Origin: CAVRQM01 sp963723455
Lineage (GTDB): Bacteria; Pseudomonadota; Alphaproteobacteria; Acetobacterales; Acetobacteraceae
Length of the DNA stretch: 64,000 nucleotides
Reading direction: 5' to 3'
Assembly (NCBI GenBank): GCA_963723455.1
Contig: CAVRQM010000001.1
Location: 62,001-126,000, forward strand
Shown here one piece after another: positions 9,651-19,025 of the stretch; position 1 is the stretch's first letter, and each line of letters starts with the position of its first letter. The notes beneath the pieces were generated by a model. That model saw nothing but the letters and a program-made list of their open reading frames with translations, was not told where the DNA came from and did not search any database. The position numbers and the translations under genes are program-made.

Positions 9651-9677
9651 CCCCCGGGGCGGCAAGCCCCGGGGGTT
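9651..9677 (+). terminator. Rho-independent-like hairpin after PQQ dehydrogenase
   Basis: A perfect 10-bp stem (CCCCCGGGGC / GCCCCGGGGG) with a 5-base loop GGCAA lies 13 bp after the stop codon and is followed by only two T residues. It is a strong hairpin but a weak U-tract, common in GC-rich genomes. Confidence 0.65.
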
Positions 9678-9735
9678 GACCCGGCGATCCAGGCCGGATG
9701 ATGCTGCCCGCACTGCACGGGGAGGCGTCGCGAGC

Positions 9736-10893
9736 ATGACCACCCACATCCCCCGCCGGCTGCGCCTGGGCATGGTGGGCGGCGGTGAAGGCGCGTTCAT
9801 CGGCGCCGTCCACCGGATCGCCGCGCGCATCGACGATCGCTATGAGCTGGTGGCCGGCGCGCTGTCGGCCGATCCGTCGCGGGCGCATCAATCGGCCGCA
9901 GCCCTGCACATCGCCGCCGAACGCAGCTACGACGATTTCGCCACGATGGCCCGGCGCGAGGCGGCGCGGCCGGACGGCATCGACGCGGTCGCCATCGTCA
10001 CGCCGAACCACCTGCACCACGCGCCGGCAAAGGCTTTCGCGCAGGCCGGGATCAGCGTGATCTGCGACAAGCCGCTGACCAGCTCACTGGCGGACGCGCA
10101 TGATCTGGCCGACGCGGTGGGCGCCAGCGGCGTGGTGTTCGCGCTGACCCACAACTACACCGGCTATCCGCTGGTGCGGCAGGCGCGGGCGATGGTCGCG
10201 TCCGGCGAGATCGGCGCAGTCCGCACCGTGCAGGTGGAATACGCGCAGGACTGGCTGACCACTCGGCTGGAGGAGTCTGGGCACAAACAGGCGGCGTGGC
10301 GCACCGATCCGGCGCGCAGCGGCGCGGCGGGCAGCGTCGGCGACATCGGCACGCACGCCTTCAACCTCGCCGAGTTCGTAAGCGGCCTGGAGATCACGGA
10401 GCTGGCTGCGGAACTGTCGCGCTTCGTTCCCGCCCGCAAGCTGGACGACAACGCGCAAATGCTGCTGCGCCTGTCCGGCGGCGCGCGCGGCGCATTGTGG
10501 TGCAGCCAGATCGCACCCGGATGCGAGAACGCGCTCCGGCTGCGCATCTATGGCGAGCGCGCCGGGCTGGACTGGGCGCAGGAGCAGCCGAACCTGCTGA
10601 CCCTGACGCCGCACGGCGAGCCGCCGCGCCTGATCCGCCGCGCCGGTGCCGGCGCCACGCCGATTGCCGCGCACGCCTCGCGCATCCCCGCCGGTCATCC
10701 CGAAGGCTATCTGGAGGCCTTCGCGCAGCTGTATCGCGACATCGCCGACCAAATTCATGCGCACAAGGCCGGGCGCGCGCCCGACCCGGCGAGCCTGCTG
10801 GTGCCCGGGATCGGGGCGGGCGTGCGCGGGATGCGCTTCATCACTGCCGCGGTCGCATCCAGCGCCGCCGGCGCGATCTGGACGGAGGTCTGA
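9736..10893 (+). CDS. Gfo/Idh/MocA family oxidoreductase
   Basis: NAD(P)-dependent sugar or cyclitol dehydrogenase of 385 residues. The Rossmann fold starts at once (LGMVGGGEGAFIGAVH, residues 11-26); the family lysine is in CDKPL near residue 114 and the GDIGTHAFN catalytic-helix block near residue 203. It lies 28 bp before a xylose-isomerase-like gene in the same direction, suggesting a two-step route: oxidise or reduce a sugar, then isomerise it. Substrate unknown. Confidence 0.9.
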   Translation: MTTHIPRRLRLGMVGGGEGAFIGAVHRIAARIDDRYELVAGALSADPSRAHQSAAALHIAAERSYDDFATMARREAARPDGIDAVAIVTPNHLHHAPAKAFAQAGISVICDKPLTSSLADAHDLADAVGASGVVFALTHNYTGYPLVRQARAMVASGEIGAVRTVQVEYAQDWLTTRLEESGHKQAAWRTDPARSGAAGSVGDIGTHAFNLAEFVSGLEITELAAELSRFVPARKLDDNAQMLLRLSGGARGALWCSQIAPGCENALRLRIYGERAGLDWAQEQPNLLTLTPHGEPPRLIRRAGAGATPIAAHASRIPAGHPEGYLEAFAQLYRDIADQIHAHKAGRAPDPASLLVPGIGAGVRGMRFITAAVASSAAGAIWTEV

Positions 10894-10921
10894 TGCCCCA
10901 CATGCGCCACCGAGCCCAATC

Positions 10922-12229
10922 ATGACCGACTTCCTCGCCGGCATCGAGCGTGTGCGCTTCGAGGGGCCCGACAGCACCAACCCGCTCGCCTTCCGCTACT
11001 ATGATCCGGCGCGGATGGTGCTCGGCCGCAGCATGGCGGAGCATTTCCGCTTCGCCGTAGCCTATTGGCACAGCTTCACCTGGCCCGGCGCGGACATGTT
11101 CGGCCCCGGCACGTTCCACCGGCCCTGGCAGGAGGCGGACACCGTCGGGAACGCCGAGCGCAAGGCGGACGTCGCGTTCGCCTTCATCGAGACGCTTGGC
11201 GCGCCGTTCTTCTGTTTCCACGACGCCGACGCGACGCCGCTCGGCGACACGCTGGACGACGCCGCGCGCAACATGGACCACATAGCCGGCATCTTCGAGC
11301 GCAAGATGCAGGCGAGCGGCATCAGGCTGCTCTGGGGCACCGCCAACCTGTTCAGCCATCCCCGCTACATGGCCGGCGCCGCCACCAACCCCGACCCCGC
11401 GGTGTTCGCCTACGCCGCTGGCCAGGTGAAGATCGCGCTGGAGACGACGCATCGCCTGGGCGGCGCAAATTACGTGCTGTGGGGCGGGCGCGAGGGCTAC
11501 GACACCATCCTGAACACCGACATCGGACAGGAGCTCGACCAGCTCGGGCGCTTTCTGTCGATGGTCGTCGAGCACAAGCACCGTATCGGCTTCACCGGCG
11601 CCATCCTGATCGAGCCGAAGCCCTGCGAGCCGACCAAGCACCAATATGATTTCGACGCCGCGACAGTCGCCGGATTCCTCCGCCGCTACGGCCTGGAGCG
11701 TGAGGTGAAGCTCAATCTGGAGGTGAACCACGCGACTCTGGCCGGCCACACGTTCGAGCACGAGCTGGCCTATGCCGGATCGCAAGACCTGCTCGGCAGC
11801 ATCGACGTCAATCGCGGAGACTACCAGAATGGCTGGGACACCGACCAGTTTCCCAACGCGCTGACCGACTGGGTGCTGGCGATGTGGTTCATCCAAAAGG
11901 CCGGCGGGCTGGGCAGCGGCGGCTTCAATTTCGATGCCAAGGTGCGCCGGCAGTCGATCGATGCCGTCGATCTGCTGCACGGCCATGTCGGCGCGATGGA
12001 TCTGTGCGCGCGCGCGCTGCTGATCGTCGAGCAGATGCTGGCGGACGGCGCGCTCGGCCGCTTCGTCGCGGACCGCTACGCAGGCTGGCGCAGCGGCATC
12101 GGCGCGGACATGCTCGCCGGGCGCATGTCGCTGTCCGACGCCGCCGCGCACGCCCACGCCGCCACCGCGCCGCTGCCGCGCTCCGGTCGGCAGGAATATC
12201 TGGAGAACCTGGTCAACCGTTTCGCCTGA
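10922..12229 (+). CDS. xylA: xylose isomerase
   Basis: Metal-dependent TIM-barrel isomerase of 435 residues, the normal length for XylA. Hallmark blocks are all visible: FCFHDAD (catalytic His), VLWGGREGY, the metal-binding KPCEPTKHQYD, NLEVNHATLAGH and NGWDTDQFP. It should interconvert D-xylose and D-xylulose, or another aldose/ketose pair. The ATG at 10922 is 28 bp after the oxidoreductase stop. No xylulokinase is nearby, so the physiological role may be different from classic xylose use. Confidence 0.93.
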   Translation: MTDFLAGIERVRFEGPDSTNPLAFRYYDPARMVLGRSMAEHFRFAVAYWHSFTWPGADMFGPGTFHRPWQEADTVGNAERKADVAFAFIETLGAPFFCFHDADATPLGDTLDDAARNMDHIAGIFERKMQASGIRLLWGTANLFSHPRYMAGAATNPDPAVFAYAAGQVKIALETTHRLGGANYVLWGGREGYDTILNTDIGQELDQLGRFLSMVVEHKHRIGFTGAILIEPKPCEPTKHQYDFDAATVAGFLRRYGLEREVKLNLEVNHATLAGHTFEHELAYAGSQDLLGSIDVNRGDYQNGWDTDQFPNALTDWVLAMWFIQKAGGLGSGGFNFDAKVRRQSIDAVDLLHGHVGAMDLCARALLIVEQMLADGALGRFVADRYAGWRSGIGADMLAGRMSLSDAAAHAHAATAPLPRSGRQEYLENLVNRFA

Positions 12230-12277
12230 TGCGCGTTGGGCTGCGGCGTCCGCTTCCCCAAAAGAAAAGGTTACGCA

Positions 12278-13924
12278 ATGACATTCGATCGCAGGCACAT
12301 CCTCGCAGGCTGCACCGCGCTGGCCGGCGTGTTGCTCGCGCCATCGCTGGCCCCGGCGCAGACGCTCGGCAACCTGGCGCGGATCTCCGGGGGCACAGTC
12401 TTCAACCGCTGCAAGGCGGATCAGGCCGGCAGCCAGCCCGGCACGGTGTTTCCCGGCTCGGCGATCGAGCCCTGGATCGCGGTCGATCCGACCACCGGCG
12501 GCCATCTGCTGACCGGCGTGCAGCAGGATCGCTGGAGCAACGGCGGCGCGCGAGGCTTGCGCGGCGCGGTCAGTGTCAATGGCGGCAAGAACTGGACGAC
12601 CACGGTGCCGCAGGATGTCTCGCTATGCACCGGCGGCAAGCTGCAACGCTCCACCGATCCGTGGACCGCGTTCGGACTGGACGGCACCGCGTATTTCTTC
12701 TCCCTCGCCTTCAACAACAACCCGACGCCGGCGATCAACGGCGAGAGCGCGCAGCTGGTCAGCCGCTCGACCGATGGCGGCGTGACGTGGTCGGCGCCGA
12801 CCGCGCTGATCGACGACACCGATCCTCTGGTGTTCAACGACAAGAACTCGCTGACCGCCGACCCGACCATCGCCGGGAACGTCTATGCCGTGTGGGATCG
12901 GCTGGATGGGCCGCCGACCGCGTTCCGCGCGCCGGGCGGCAGCGACGAGGGCGGCAACAGCAATGCCGCCGCGCAGGTCGCCGTCGCGCATGACGGCCTG
13001 CAGATGGCACGCAACCGCATCGCGTCGTCGCGTGAAGCGGCCGCCGCCGGCCGGCCGTCGCCGGTCTCGGACACGTTCGGGCCGACCTATTACGCGCGCT
13101 CGACCAACAGCGGGCTGACCTGGAGCCGCGCGACCCCGATCTATGACCCGGGCCGCGGCGCGCAGACCATCGCCAACCTGATCGTCGGCCAGCCGAGCGG
13201 CCGGCTGCTCAATTTCTTCACGCATATCGACGCGCAGGGAAATACCTCGATCGCCACCATCGCCTCGGTCGATCACGGGTTTTCCTGGTCCACCCACCCG
13301 GCCCTGGTGACGCCGACGATTCCGGTCGGCGCGGTGACGCCGGAAAGCCAGCAGCCGCTGCGCGACGCCTCGCTGCTGTTCAGCCCGTCGGTCGATCCGA
13401 ACACCGGGACGCTGTATGTCGCCTGGGAGCAGCCGGCCGGCGGCAAGCCGCTGGCCAGCATCCTGTTCACCGAGTCCACCGACAATGGCGCCAGCTGGTC
13501 CGCGCCGGTGAAGATCAATCAGACGCCGGTTAACCGGACCAACCGCTTGCGCGGCCAGGCGTTCAACCCGACCATCGTGGCGGCGGCCGACGGCACGCTG
13601 GTCGCGATGTATTACGATTTCCGCAACGACACCGGCCCCGCCGGGCACGAGCTGGCCGATGCCTGGGTGCTGTTCTGCAAGCCGGTCGCCGCCACCACCT
13701 GCACCGACCCGAAGCAGTGGGGCAACGAGCAGCGGTTGACCAACGCCTCGTTCAACATCGATGACGCGCCGCTGACCGATTCCGGCTATTTCCTCGGCGA
13801 CTATTTCGGGCTGGTGGCGCAGGGCCGCATGGTCTGGCCGGCGTTTACCGCAGTAGTCGGGCCGGGAAAGACGGATCTGTACACGCGGCCGATCACGCTG
13901 GGGACGACGACGGCAGCCAACTGA
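12278..13924 (+). CDS. exported BNR/sialidase-like protein
   Basis: Protein of 548 residues with a Tat-like leader (MTFDRRHILAG, cleavage-like PAQ near residue 28). Five Asp-box (BNR) repeats of the form S-x-[DN]-x-G-x-x-W are visible: SVNGGKNW, STDGGVTW, STNSGLTW, SVDHGFSW and STDNGASW. They define a sialidase-type six-bladed propeller. The catalytic Arg triad and Tyr/Glu pair of true sialidases were not identified, so it may be a glycosidase or only a structural relative. It follows xylA by 48 bp on the same strand and ends before a palindromic repeat. Confidence 0.82.
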   Translation: MTFDRRHILAGCTALAGVLLAPSLAPAQTLGNLARISGGTVFNRCKADQAGSQPGTVFPGSAIEPWIAVDPTTGGHLLTGVQQDRWSNGGARGLRGAVSVNGGKNWTTTVPQDVSLCTGGKLQRSTDPWTAFGLDGTAYFFSLAFNNNPTPAINGESAQLVSRSTDGGVTWSAPTALIDDTDPLVFNDKNSLTADPTIAGNVYAVWDRLDGPPTAFRAPGGSDEGGNSNAAAQVAVAHDGLQMARNRIASSREAAAAGRPSPVSDTFGPTYYARSTNSGLTWSRATPIYDPGRGAQTIANLIVGQPSGRLLNFFTHIDAQGNTSIATIASVDHGFSWSTHPALVTPTIPVGAVTPESQQPLRDASLLFSPSVDPNTGTLYVAWEQPAGGKPLASILFTESTDNGASWSAPVKINQTPVNRTNRLRGQAFNPTIVAAADGTLVAMYYDFRNDTGPAGHELADAWVLFCKPVAATTCTDPKQWGNEQRLTNASFNIDDAPLTDSGYFLGDYFGLVAQGRMVWPAFTAVVGPGKTDLYTRPITLGTTTAAN

Positions 13925-13937
13925 GCCGGCGGGTTCC

Positions 13938-14013
13938 CCCTCACCCCGGCCCTCTCCCGCAGGGGAGAGGGTGCAGCGGCAGCCCTCTCCCAGCGGGAGA
14001 GGGTGAGTGAGGG
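13938..14013. repeat. double-hairpin GC-rich repeat between convergent genes
   Basis: A 76-bp palindromic element between two convergent stop codons. It holds two hairpins, CCCTCTCC/GGAGAGGG (13950-13971) and CCCTCTCCC/GGGAGAGGG (13983-14003). The outer flanks CCCTCACC and GGTGAGTGAGGG can also pair, so the entire block can fold as one cruciform. This resembles dispersed REP-like repeats in GC-rich Proteobacteria and could act as a bidirectional terminator. Confidence 0.7.
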
Positions 14014-14017
14014 CCTG

Positions 14018-15715
14018 CTAGCGCAGGTCCACGCCAGCGAAGTCGTGCATGCCGAGCGGGTCCATTCGATAGCCGACAACCGCGCGCGTAACCGGCACGA
14101 AGACCAGTGAATGGGCGATCAGCATGAATGGCGCCTGCTTGTGCAGGATCGTCTCGGCCTGCTGGTACAGCCGCGCGCGCGTGGCCAGGTCGGGCAGCGC
14201 CGCCGCCCTGGTCAGCAGCGCGTCGAAGTCCCTGTCGCACCACTTGGCGACGTTCGTGCCGCCCGGCTGCGCCGCCGCGCAGCCGGCAAGCGGCGTCAGG
14301 AAATTGTCCGGATCGCCATTGTCGCCGATCCAGCCCAGCTCAGCCATCTGCGGCTCGCCGGCTTGCGCCCGCCTGCGGTAGTCGCCCCAGGAATCGGTGG
14401 CGATGGTCGCCTTGACGCCGATCTTCGCCAGGTCGCCCTGCACCATCGCCGCGAGCCTGCCGCCGTCCGGATCATACGGGCGCTGCACCGGCATCGCCCA
14501 CAGATCGGTGGCGAACCCGTCCTTGTAGCCGGCTTCGGCCAACAGCTTCTTCGCCGCGGCCGGATCGTATCGAACATCCGGGATCGCGCCGTCATAGCCC
14601 CAGACGCTCGGCGGCAGCAGGGTCTTGGCCGCCAGCGCCGCGCCCTGGTAGACGGCGCCCAGGATCGCCTTGCGGTCGACCGCCATGTCGAGCGCGCTGC
14701 GCACCCGCACGTCGTCGAACGGCTTTCTCGTCGTGTTGAACGCGATATAGCCGACATCCAGGCCCGGCCCGCTCAATACCTGCAGCCGTGCATCGGCCCG
14801 CAGCGCGGCCAGGTCGGACAGGTTGGGGAAGTCGGTGATCTGGCACTCGCCGGCGCGCAGCTTCGCCGCGCGCGCGGACGCGTCCCGGGTGACGACGAAC
14901 ACCAGCGCGTCAAGTTTCGGCTTCGCGCCCCAGTAATGCGCGAATGGCTGGTAGCGGATTGTCGCCGCGTCCGACTGATGCGCGGCCAGCTGGAACGGCC
15001 CGGTGCCGATCGGCGCCTGATCGATCTGCTCCGGCCGCCCCAGCCGCGCCAGCGTGTCGGCGTATTCCTTCGACTGGATCACCGCGAAGTCCATCGCCAG
15101 ATCGGCCAGGAACGGCGCATACGGATGCTTCAGCGTGAAGCGCACCGTCATGTCGTCAATCCGCTTGATGCCGTCGAGCAGATCCGCCAAGCCCATATAG
15201 CCGAAATAGACGTAATGGCCGCCCGAGACGGTGTGATACGGGTTGGCGTCCTGCCACTGGCGCTCGAAGCTGAACACCACGTCATCGGCATCCAGCATGC
15301 GGCTTGGGCGGAAGTCGTCGTTGCTCTGCCAAGCGACGTTGCGCCGCAGATGGAACGTATAGGCGCGCGCGTCGGTGGAAATATCCCAGCTTGCGGCCAG
15401 GCTTGCGGCGGGGATCGTCGTGCCCGGCCGGAACTGCAGCAGCCGGTTGTAGATCGGCCGGTTGGCGTCGAACGTCGTTCCGGTGCTGCCCAGCATCGGG
15501 TTGAAGGTTTCGGACGGGCCTTCCGAGCAGAAGGTCAGCGTCTTGATCGGCGCCGGAGCGGCCCCGGCGCATGCGGACATGCCGACGACAAGCGCCGCTA
15601 CCACAACTCGCCGTCTGGACGAGCGCCACGCGCCGCCGTCACGGCCGCGGGTGACGAGGCGATCCAGCGTCAAACGACAGTTGCGGGATTGGATTGCCGG
15701 ATCGAACCCGGCCAT
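14018..15715 (-). CDS. ABC transporter substrate-binding protein, family 5
   Basis: Peptide/nickel/oligosaccharide-type (DppA/OppA family) binding protein of about 530-565 residues. The core is well conserved: TFHLRRNVAW, DADDVVFSFER, PIGTGPF, and an FNTTRKPFDDVRVRSALDMAVDR block in the middle. The N-terminus is uncertain. The ATG at 15715 adds a segment (MAGFDPAIQ) that looks like a translated intergenic repeat; a TTG at 15673 would start closer to the leader RRRVVVAALVVGMSAC, which may carry a lipoprotein cysteine. It is the last gene of a minus-strand sugar operon; no permease or ATPase accompanies it here. Confidence 0.88.
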   Translation of the reverse strand: MAGFDPAIQSRNCRLTLDRLVTRGRDGGAWRSSRRRVVVAALVVGMSACAGAAPAPIKTLTFCSEGPSETFNPMLGSTGTTFDANRPIYNRLLQFRPGTTIPAASLAASWDISTDARAYTFHLRRNVAWQSNDDFRPSRMLDADDVVFSFERQWQDANPYHTVSGGHYVYFGYMGLADLLDGIKRIDDMTVRFTLKHPYAPFLADLAMDFAVIQSKEYADTLARLGRPEQIDQAPIGTGPFQLAAHQSDAATIRYQPFAHYWGAKPKLDALVFVVTRDASARAAKLRAGECQITDFPNLSDLAALRADARLQVLSGPGLDVGYIAFNTTRKPFDDVRVRSALDMAVDRKAILGAVYQGAALAAKTLLPPSVWGYDGAIPDVRYDPAAAKKLLAEAGYKDGFATDLWAMPVQRPYDPDGGRLAAMVQGDLAKIGVKATIATDSWGDYRRRAQAGEPQMAELGWIGDNGDPDNFLTPLAGCAAAQPGGTNVAKWCDRDFDALLTRAAALPDLATRARLYQQAETILHKQAPFMLIAHSLVFVPVTRAVVGYRMDPLGMHDFAGVDLR

Positions 15716-15756
15716 GGCGATCCATTGCGGTTCCGCATGACCGTCCCGCCGATACG

Positions 15757-16888
15757 TCAGACCGCCTGCCACTGCCGCGATGCGGCCGAGCGCAGCACGG
15801 CGTCGGTCACGCGGTCGGTCGCCAGAGCGTCGCGGAACGTCGGTGCCGCCGCCGCGCCGCTGTCCAATCCATTCAGGAAGTCAGCAGCCTGGTGAATGAA
15901 TGTATGCTCATAGCCGATCTGCAACCCCGGCACCCACCAATGCTTCATGTACGGATGCTCGGCATCGGTGATGTGCAGCGACCGCCAACCGCGCAGCGCG
16001 CCGTCGTCGCGGTGGTCGAAATACTGCAGCCTGTGCAGATCGTGCAGATCCCAGGCGATCGAGGCGTGCTCGCCGTTGATCTCCAGCGTGTACAGCGCCT
16101 TGTGACCGCGCGCGTAGCGCGTCGCCTCGAATGTCGCCAGCGATCCGTTGGCGAAGCGCGCGAGGAAGGCGCTGGCATCGTCGATGCCGACCGGCTGCAC
16201 GCGGCCGGTCAGCTGATGCGTACGCTCCCTGATGAACGTCTCGGTCATCGCCGAGACCTCGGCGATGCCGCCGTTCAGCCACATTGCGGTGTCGATGCAA
16301 TGCGCCAGCAGGTCGCCGGTGACGCCGCTGCCGGCGATCGCGGCGTCGAGCCGCCACAGCGCCGTCCCGCCCTGCGGCAGATCCTTCGAGATGGTCCAGT
16401 CCTGCAGGAACTTTGCCCGATAGTGGAATATGCGGCCGAGCCGGCCATCCTCGATCAACTGCTTGGCCAGCGCTACCGCGGGCACCCGGCGGTAGTTGTA
16501 CCACACCATGTTGGCCACCCCCGCCGCCTCCACCGCGGCGACCATGCGCTCGGCCTCGGCGGCATTTCGCCCCAGCGGCTTCTCGCATAGCACCATCTTG
16601 CCGGCCTGCGCGGCGGCGATGGCGATCTCGGCATGGGTGTCGTTCGGGCTGGCAATGTCGATCAGATCGATATCGGATCGCGCCACCAGCGCGCGCCAGT
16701 CGGTCTCAGCCGAACTCGTAGCTCCATTGCGCGGCGAAGGCCTCGGCCGTGGCCGCGGTGCGCGCGCACACCGCGGCCAGCACCGGGCGCCGCTGCACGT
16801 CGAAGAATTGGGCGACCTGCCGGAACGCATTGCTATGGGTGCGGCCCATGAACCCGCAACCGATCACGCCCACGCGCAGCGCGGTCAT
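15757..16888 (-). pseudogene. Gfo/Idh/MocA oxidoreductase with one frameshift
   Basis: A sugar dehydrogenase-type gene split over two frames. The 5' part (ATG at 16888) encodes the Rossmann start MTALRVGVIGCGFMGRTHS and runs to a stop at about 16706. The rest continues in another frame from ETDWRALVARSDIDLIDIASP through CEKPLG to the end at 15757. Joining the frames near 16705-16715 gives a normal family protein of about 377 residues with no other damage. So either one base is wrong in the assembly or the gene was very recently inactivated. The start overlaps the upstream isomerase stop (ATGA), confirming an operon. Confidence 0.85.
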
Positions 16889-17931
16889 GCCGACCACCCG
16901 TGCGCGTCACGCACCGCGATCATCGCCGCCAGCACCTCGTTCCAGGTCTGCGAGCGATGCATCACCTCGTTGGGGAACATGCAGCCGTCCCAGCAGATAT
17001 GCGGGATCGCGCGGGTCAGGTCGCCATGCGCATCACGCAGCCAGAACCGCGCGTCGCGGGCAATGTCGAGCTTGCCATCCGGGTCGTTCGGCAGGCAATG
17101 CCGGCCGGTCTTGTCGTGCGAGCCCATCCCCTTCACCGTGGCGTCGTTCTGCGCCACATGGAAGTCGATGGTCCACGGCCGCAGCGCGTCGGTCATCATC
17201 TTCAGCGCCGCGTGGAACGTCTCCGTCTGCTCCCAGGAAAAATCGTCCGGCAGGATGCGTTCGTCCGGCGCGTTGTAGCCCAGCGTGTACAGCAGCGTAT
17301 GCGCCATGTCGGCCTGGAAGCCGAGCGTTCGGGGCCGGTCCACGGTCTCCAGCAGCCGCACCATGCTGCGCCAGCCCTGCATGCCGCCCCAGCAGATCTC
17401 GCCCTCGGCGGCCAGCCGCTCGCCGTGCTGCTCGGCCACGTCGCAGGCGTCGCGGAATGTCGCCGCGATCGTCTGCATGTTCGCCTCCGGATTGCGCGCA
17501 TAGTCAGCGACGCCGGTCGCGGAATCGATGCGGATCACGCCGTATTGCCGCACGCCCAGATCACGCAGCGTCTGGCCGATGACGCAGGCCTTGCGCACGT
17601 TGTCCACAAAGCGCGCGCGCTCCTCGGCGCTGCCCATCGCCGAGCCGCCGCCGACCGGCGGCCAGACCGGCGCCACGATCGAGCCGATCGCCAGCCCGCG
17701 CCGCTGCACCTCATCGGCCAGCCGCCGCAGGGCATCGGCATCGGCGTCGATGCTGGTGTGCGGATCGGCGGCGAAGATGTCCACGCCCTCGAACTTCTGC
17801 CCATCCACCTCGGCGGCGGCGGTCAGGTCGAGCATGGTCGCGAGGTCGATCGGCGGCTCGGAACCCGGCCCCTTGCCGACCAGCCCCGGCCACATCGCAT
17901 TATGCAGCCTCGGGAATGTGTTGTTCGCCAC
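16885..17931 (-). CDS. sugar phosphate isomerase/epimerase (TIM barrel)
   Basis: Xylose-isomerase-like TIM-barrel protein of 348 residues. The likely start is GTG at 17931, preceded by an excellent ribosome-binding site (GAGGGGGG); a longer upstream frame is the shadow of the next gene. Recognisable segments include GVDIFAADPHTS, EGEICWGGMQ (probable metal Glu), GFQADMAHT and DFHVAQNDATVKG. It sits between two Gfo/Idh/MocA genes and overlaps the downstream one by four bases, typical of inositol or unusual-sugar catabolism. Exact substrate unknown. Confidence 0.85.
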   Translation of the reverse strand: MANNTFPRLHNAMWPGLVGKGPGSEPPIDLATMLDLTAAAEVDGQKFEGVDIFAADPHTSIDADADALRRLADEVQRRGLAIGSIVAPVWPPVGGGSAMGSAEERARFVDNVRKACVIGQTLRDLGVRQYGVIRIDSATGVADYARNPEANMQTIAATFRDACDVAEQHGERLAAEGEICWGGMQGWRSMVRLLETVDRPRTLGFQADMAHTLLYTLGYNAPDERILPDDFSWEQTETFHAALKMMTDALRPWTIDFHVAQNDATVKGMGSHDKTGRHCLPNDPDGKLDIARDARFWLRDAHGDLTRAIPHICWDGCMFPNEVMHRSQTWNEVLAAMIAVRDAHGWSA

Positions 17932-17962
17932 GTTTCTGTTCCCCCCTCGGTCGTTCAGCCTG

Positions 17963-18943
17963 TTATTCGACCAGCCGCACCGCCTGACCGGTCTGCGCGC
18001 TCCGTGTCGCCGCATCGGCGAGCAGCAACGCCGCCAGCCCGTCCTCGCCGCTCGGCGTCGGCGGGATGCCGGCGCCGACCGCGTCGATGAAGGCGTCCAG
18101 CTCGGCGCGATAGGCGCGCTCGTAGCGTTCCAGGAAGAACGGCAGCGCCGGGTCGGTGGTGAAGCCGCGCCCCGTCGCCAGCTCCACCGTCGTCGCCGTC
18201 TGGTTGCCGGCGCGCAGCAGGCCCTGCGCGCCGTGCGCCTCGATGCGCTGGTCGTAGCCATAGACCGCGCGCCGGCTGTTGCTGATCTGGCACAGTTTGC
18301 CGCTCGCCGTCTTGAGCGTGACGATCGCCGTATCAACGTCGCCCTGCGCGCCGATGCCGGGATCGATCAGGCAGGACGCGGCGGCGAACAGTTCGACCGG
18401 CTCCTCGCCCAGCAGATGCCGCGCGAGATCGAGGTCGTGGATCATCATATCGCGGAACAGGCCGCCGGAGCCGGTATAGCCGGGCGGCGGCGGCGCCGGG
18501 TCGCGGCTGATGATGGTCAGCAACTCGAGCGCGCCGATCTCGCCGGACGCCAGCCGACGCTTGAGGGTGGCGAAGGAGGGATCGAAGCGGCGGTTGAAGC
18601 CGACCATCAGGGCCGTGCCCTGCTCGCGCACCACGTCGAGGCAGGCGCGCACCCGGCCGGCGTCGAGGTCGATCGGCTTTTCGCAGAACACCGCCCGGCC
18701 GGCGCGGGCCGCGCGTTCGATGTACTCGGCGTGGGTGGGCGTCGGCGAGCCGATCAGCACCGCATCGGCCTCGAACGCCCGATCCAGCGTGACCGCCTGG
18801 CTTCCGGTCGCCTCGGCCAGAGCCTCGGCCGAGGGCGCGTGCGGATCGCAGATGCCGAACAGCTGCGCCCCGTCATGCGCGGCGACGTTGCGCGCATGGA
18901 TGCGGCCGATCCGGCCGGCGCCGATGACGGCGATAGTGAGCAT
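17963..18943 (-). CDS. inositol 2-dehydrogenase-like oxidoreductase
   Basis: Gfo/Idh/MocA protein of 326 residues, closest in look to IolG: LTIAVIGAGRIGRIHARN at the start, CEKPIDLD near residue 95, and GGLFRDMMIHDLDLARHLLGE in the middle, with the catalytic Asp-His pair. The ATG at 18943 follows a GGGGGAC ribosome-binding site. It is the first gene of a four-gene minus-strand operon (this gene, isomerase, broken oxidoreductase, binding protein), so this unit probably imports and oxidises a polyol or modified sugar. No regulator is adjacent. Confidence 0.85.
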   Translation of the reverse strand: MLTIAVIGAGRIGRIHARNVAAHDGAQLFGICDPHAPSAEALAEATGSQAVTLDRAFEADAVLIGSPTPTHAEYIERAARAGRAVFCEKPIDLDAGRVRACLDVVREQGTALMVGFNRRFDPSFATLKRRLASGEIGALELLTIISRDPAPPPPGYTGSGGLFRDMMIHDLDLARHLLGEEPVELFAAASCLIDPGIGAQGDVDTAIVTLKTASGKLCQISNSRRAVYGYDQRIEAHGAQGLLRAGNQTATTVELATGRGFTTDPALPFFLERYERAYRAELDAFIDAVGAGIPPTPSGEDGLAALLLADAATRSAQTGQAVRLVE

Positions 18944-19025
18944 GGGCGTCCCCCGTTGCGTAGGAGACGCCATTTCTGTGCCGTCGCGCGCGCCGCGACA
19001 AGACGCGCCGGATCCGGATCAGACG

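Noticed and set aside
6872..9718. Very long open frame (948 codons) on the minus strand
   Set aside because: It lies antisense to the esterase and PQQ dehydrogenase genes, has no recognisable motifs and a composition typical of GC-rich shadow frames.
15673..15725. Possible dispersed repeat giving the peptide MAGFDPAIQ at a gene start
   Set aside because: The peptide looks like a translated intergenic repeat, but one copy in this window is not enough to call a repeat; noted only as a reason to doubt the gene start.
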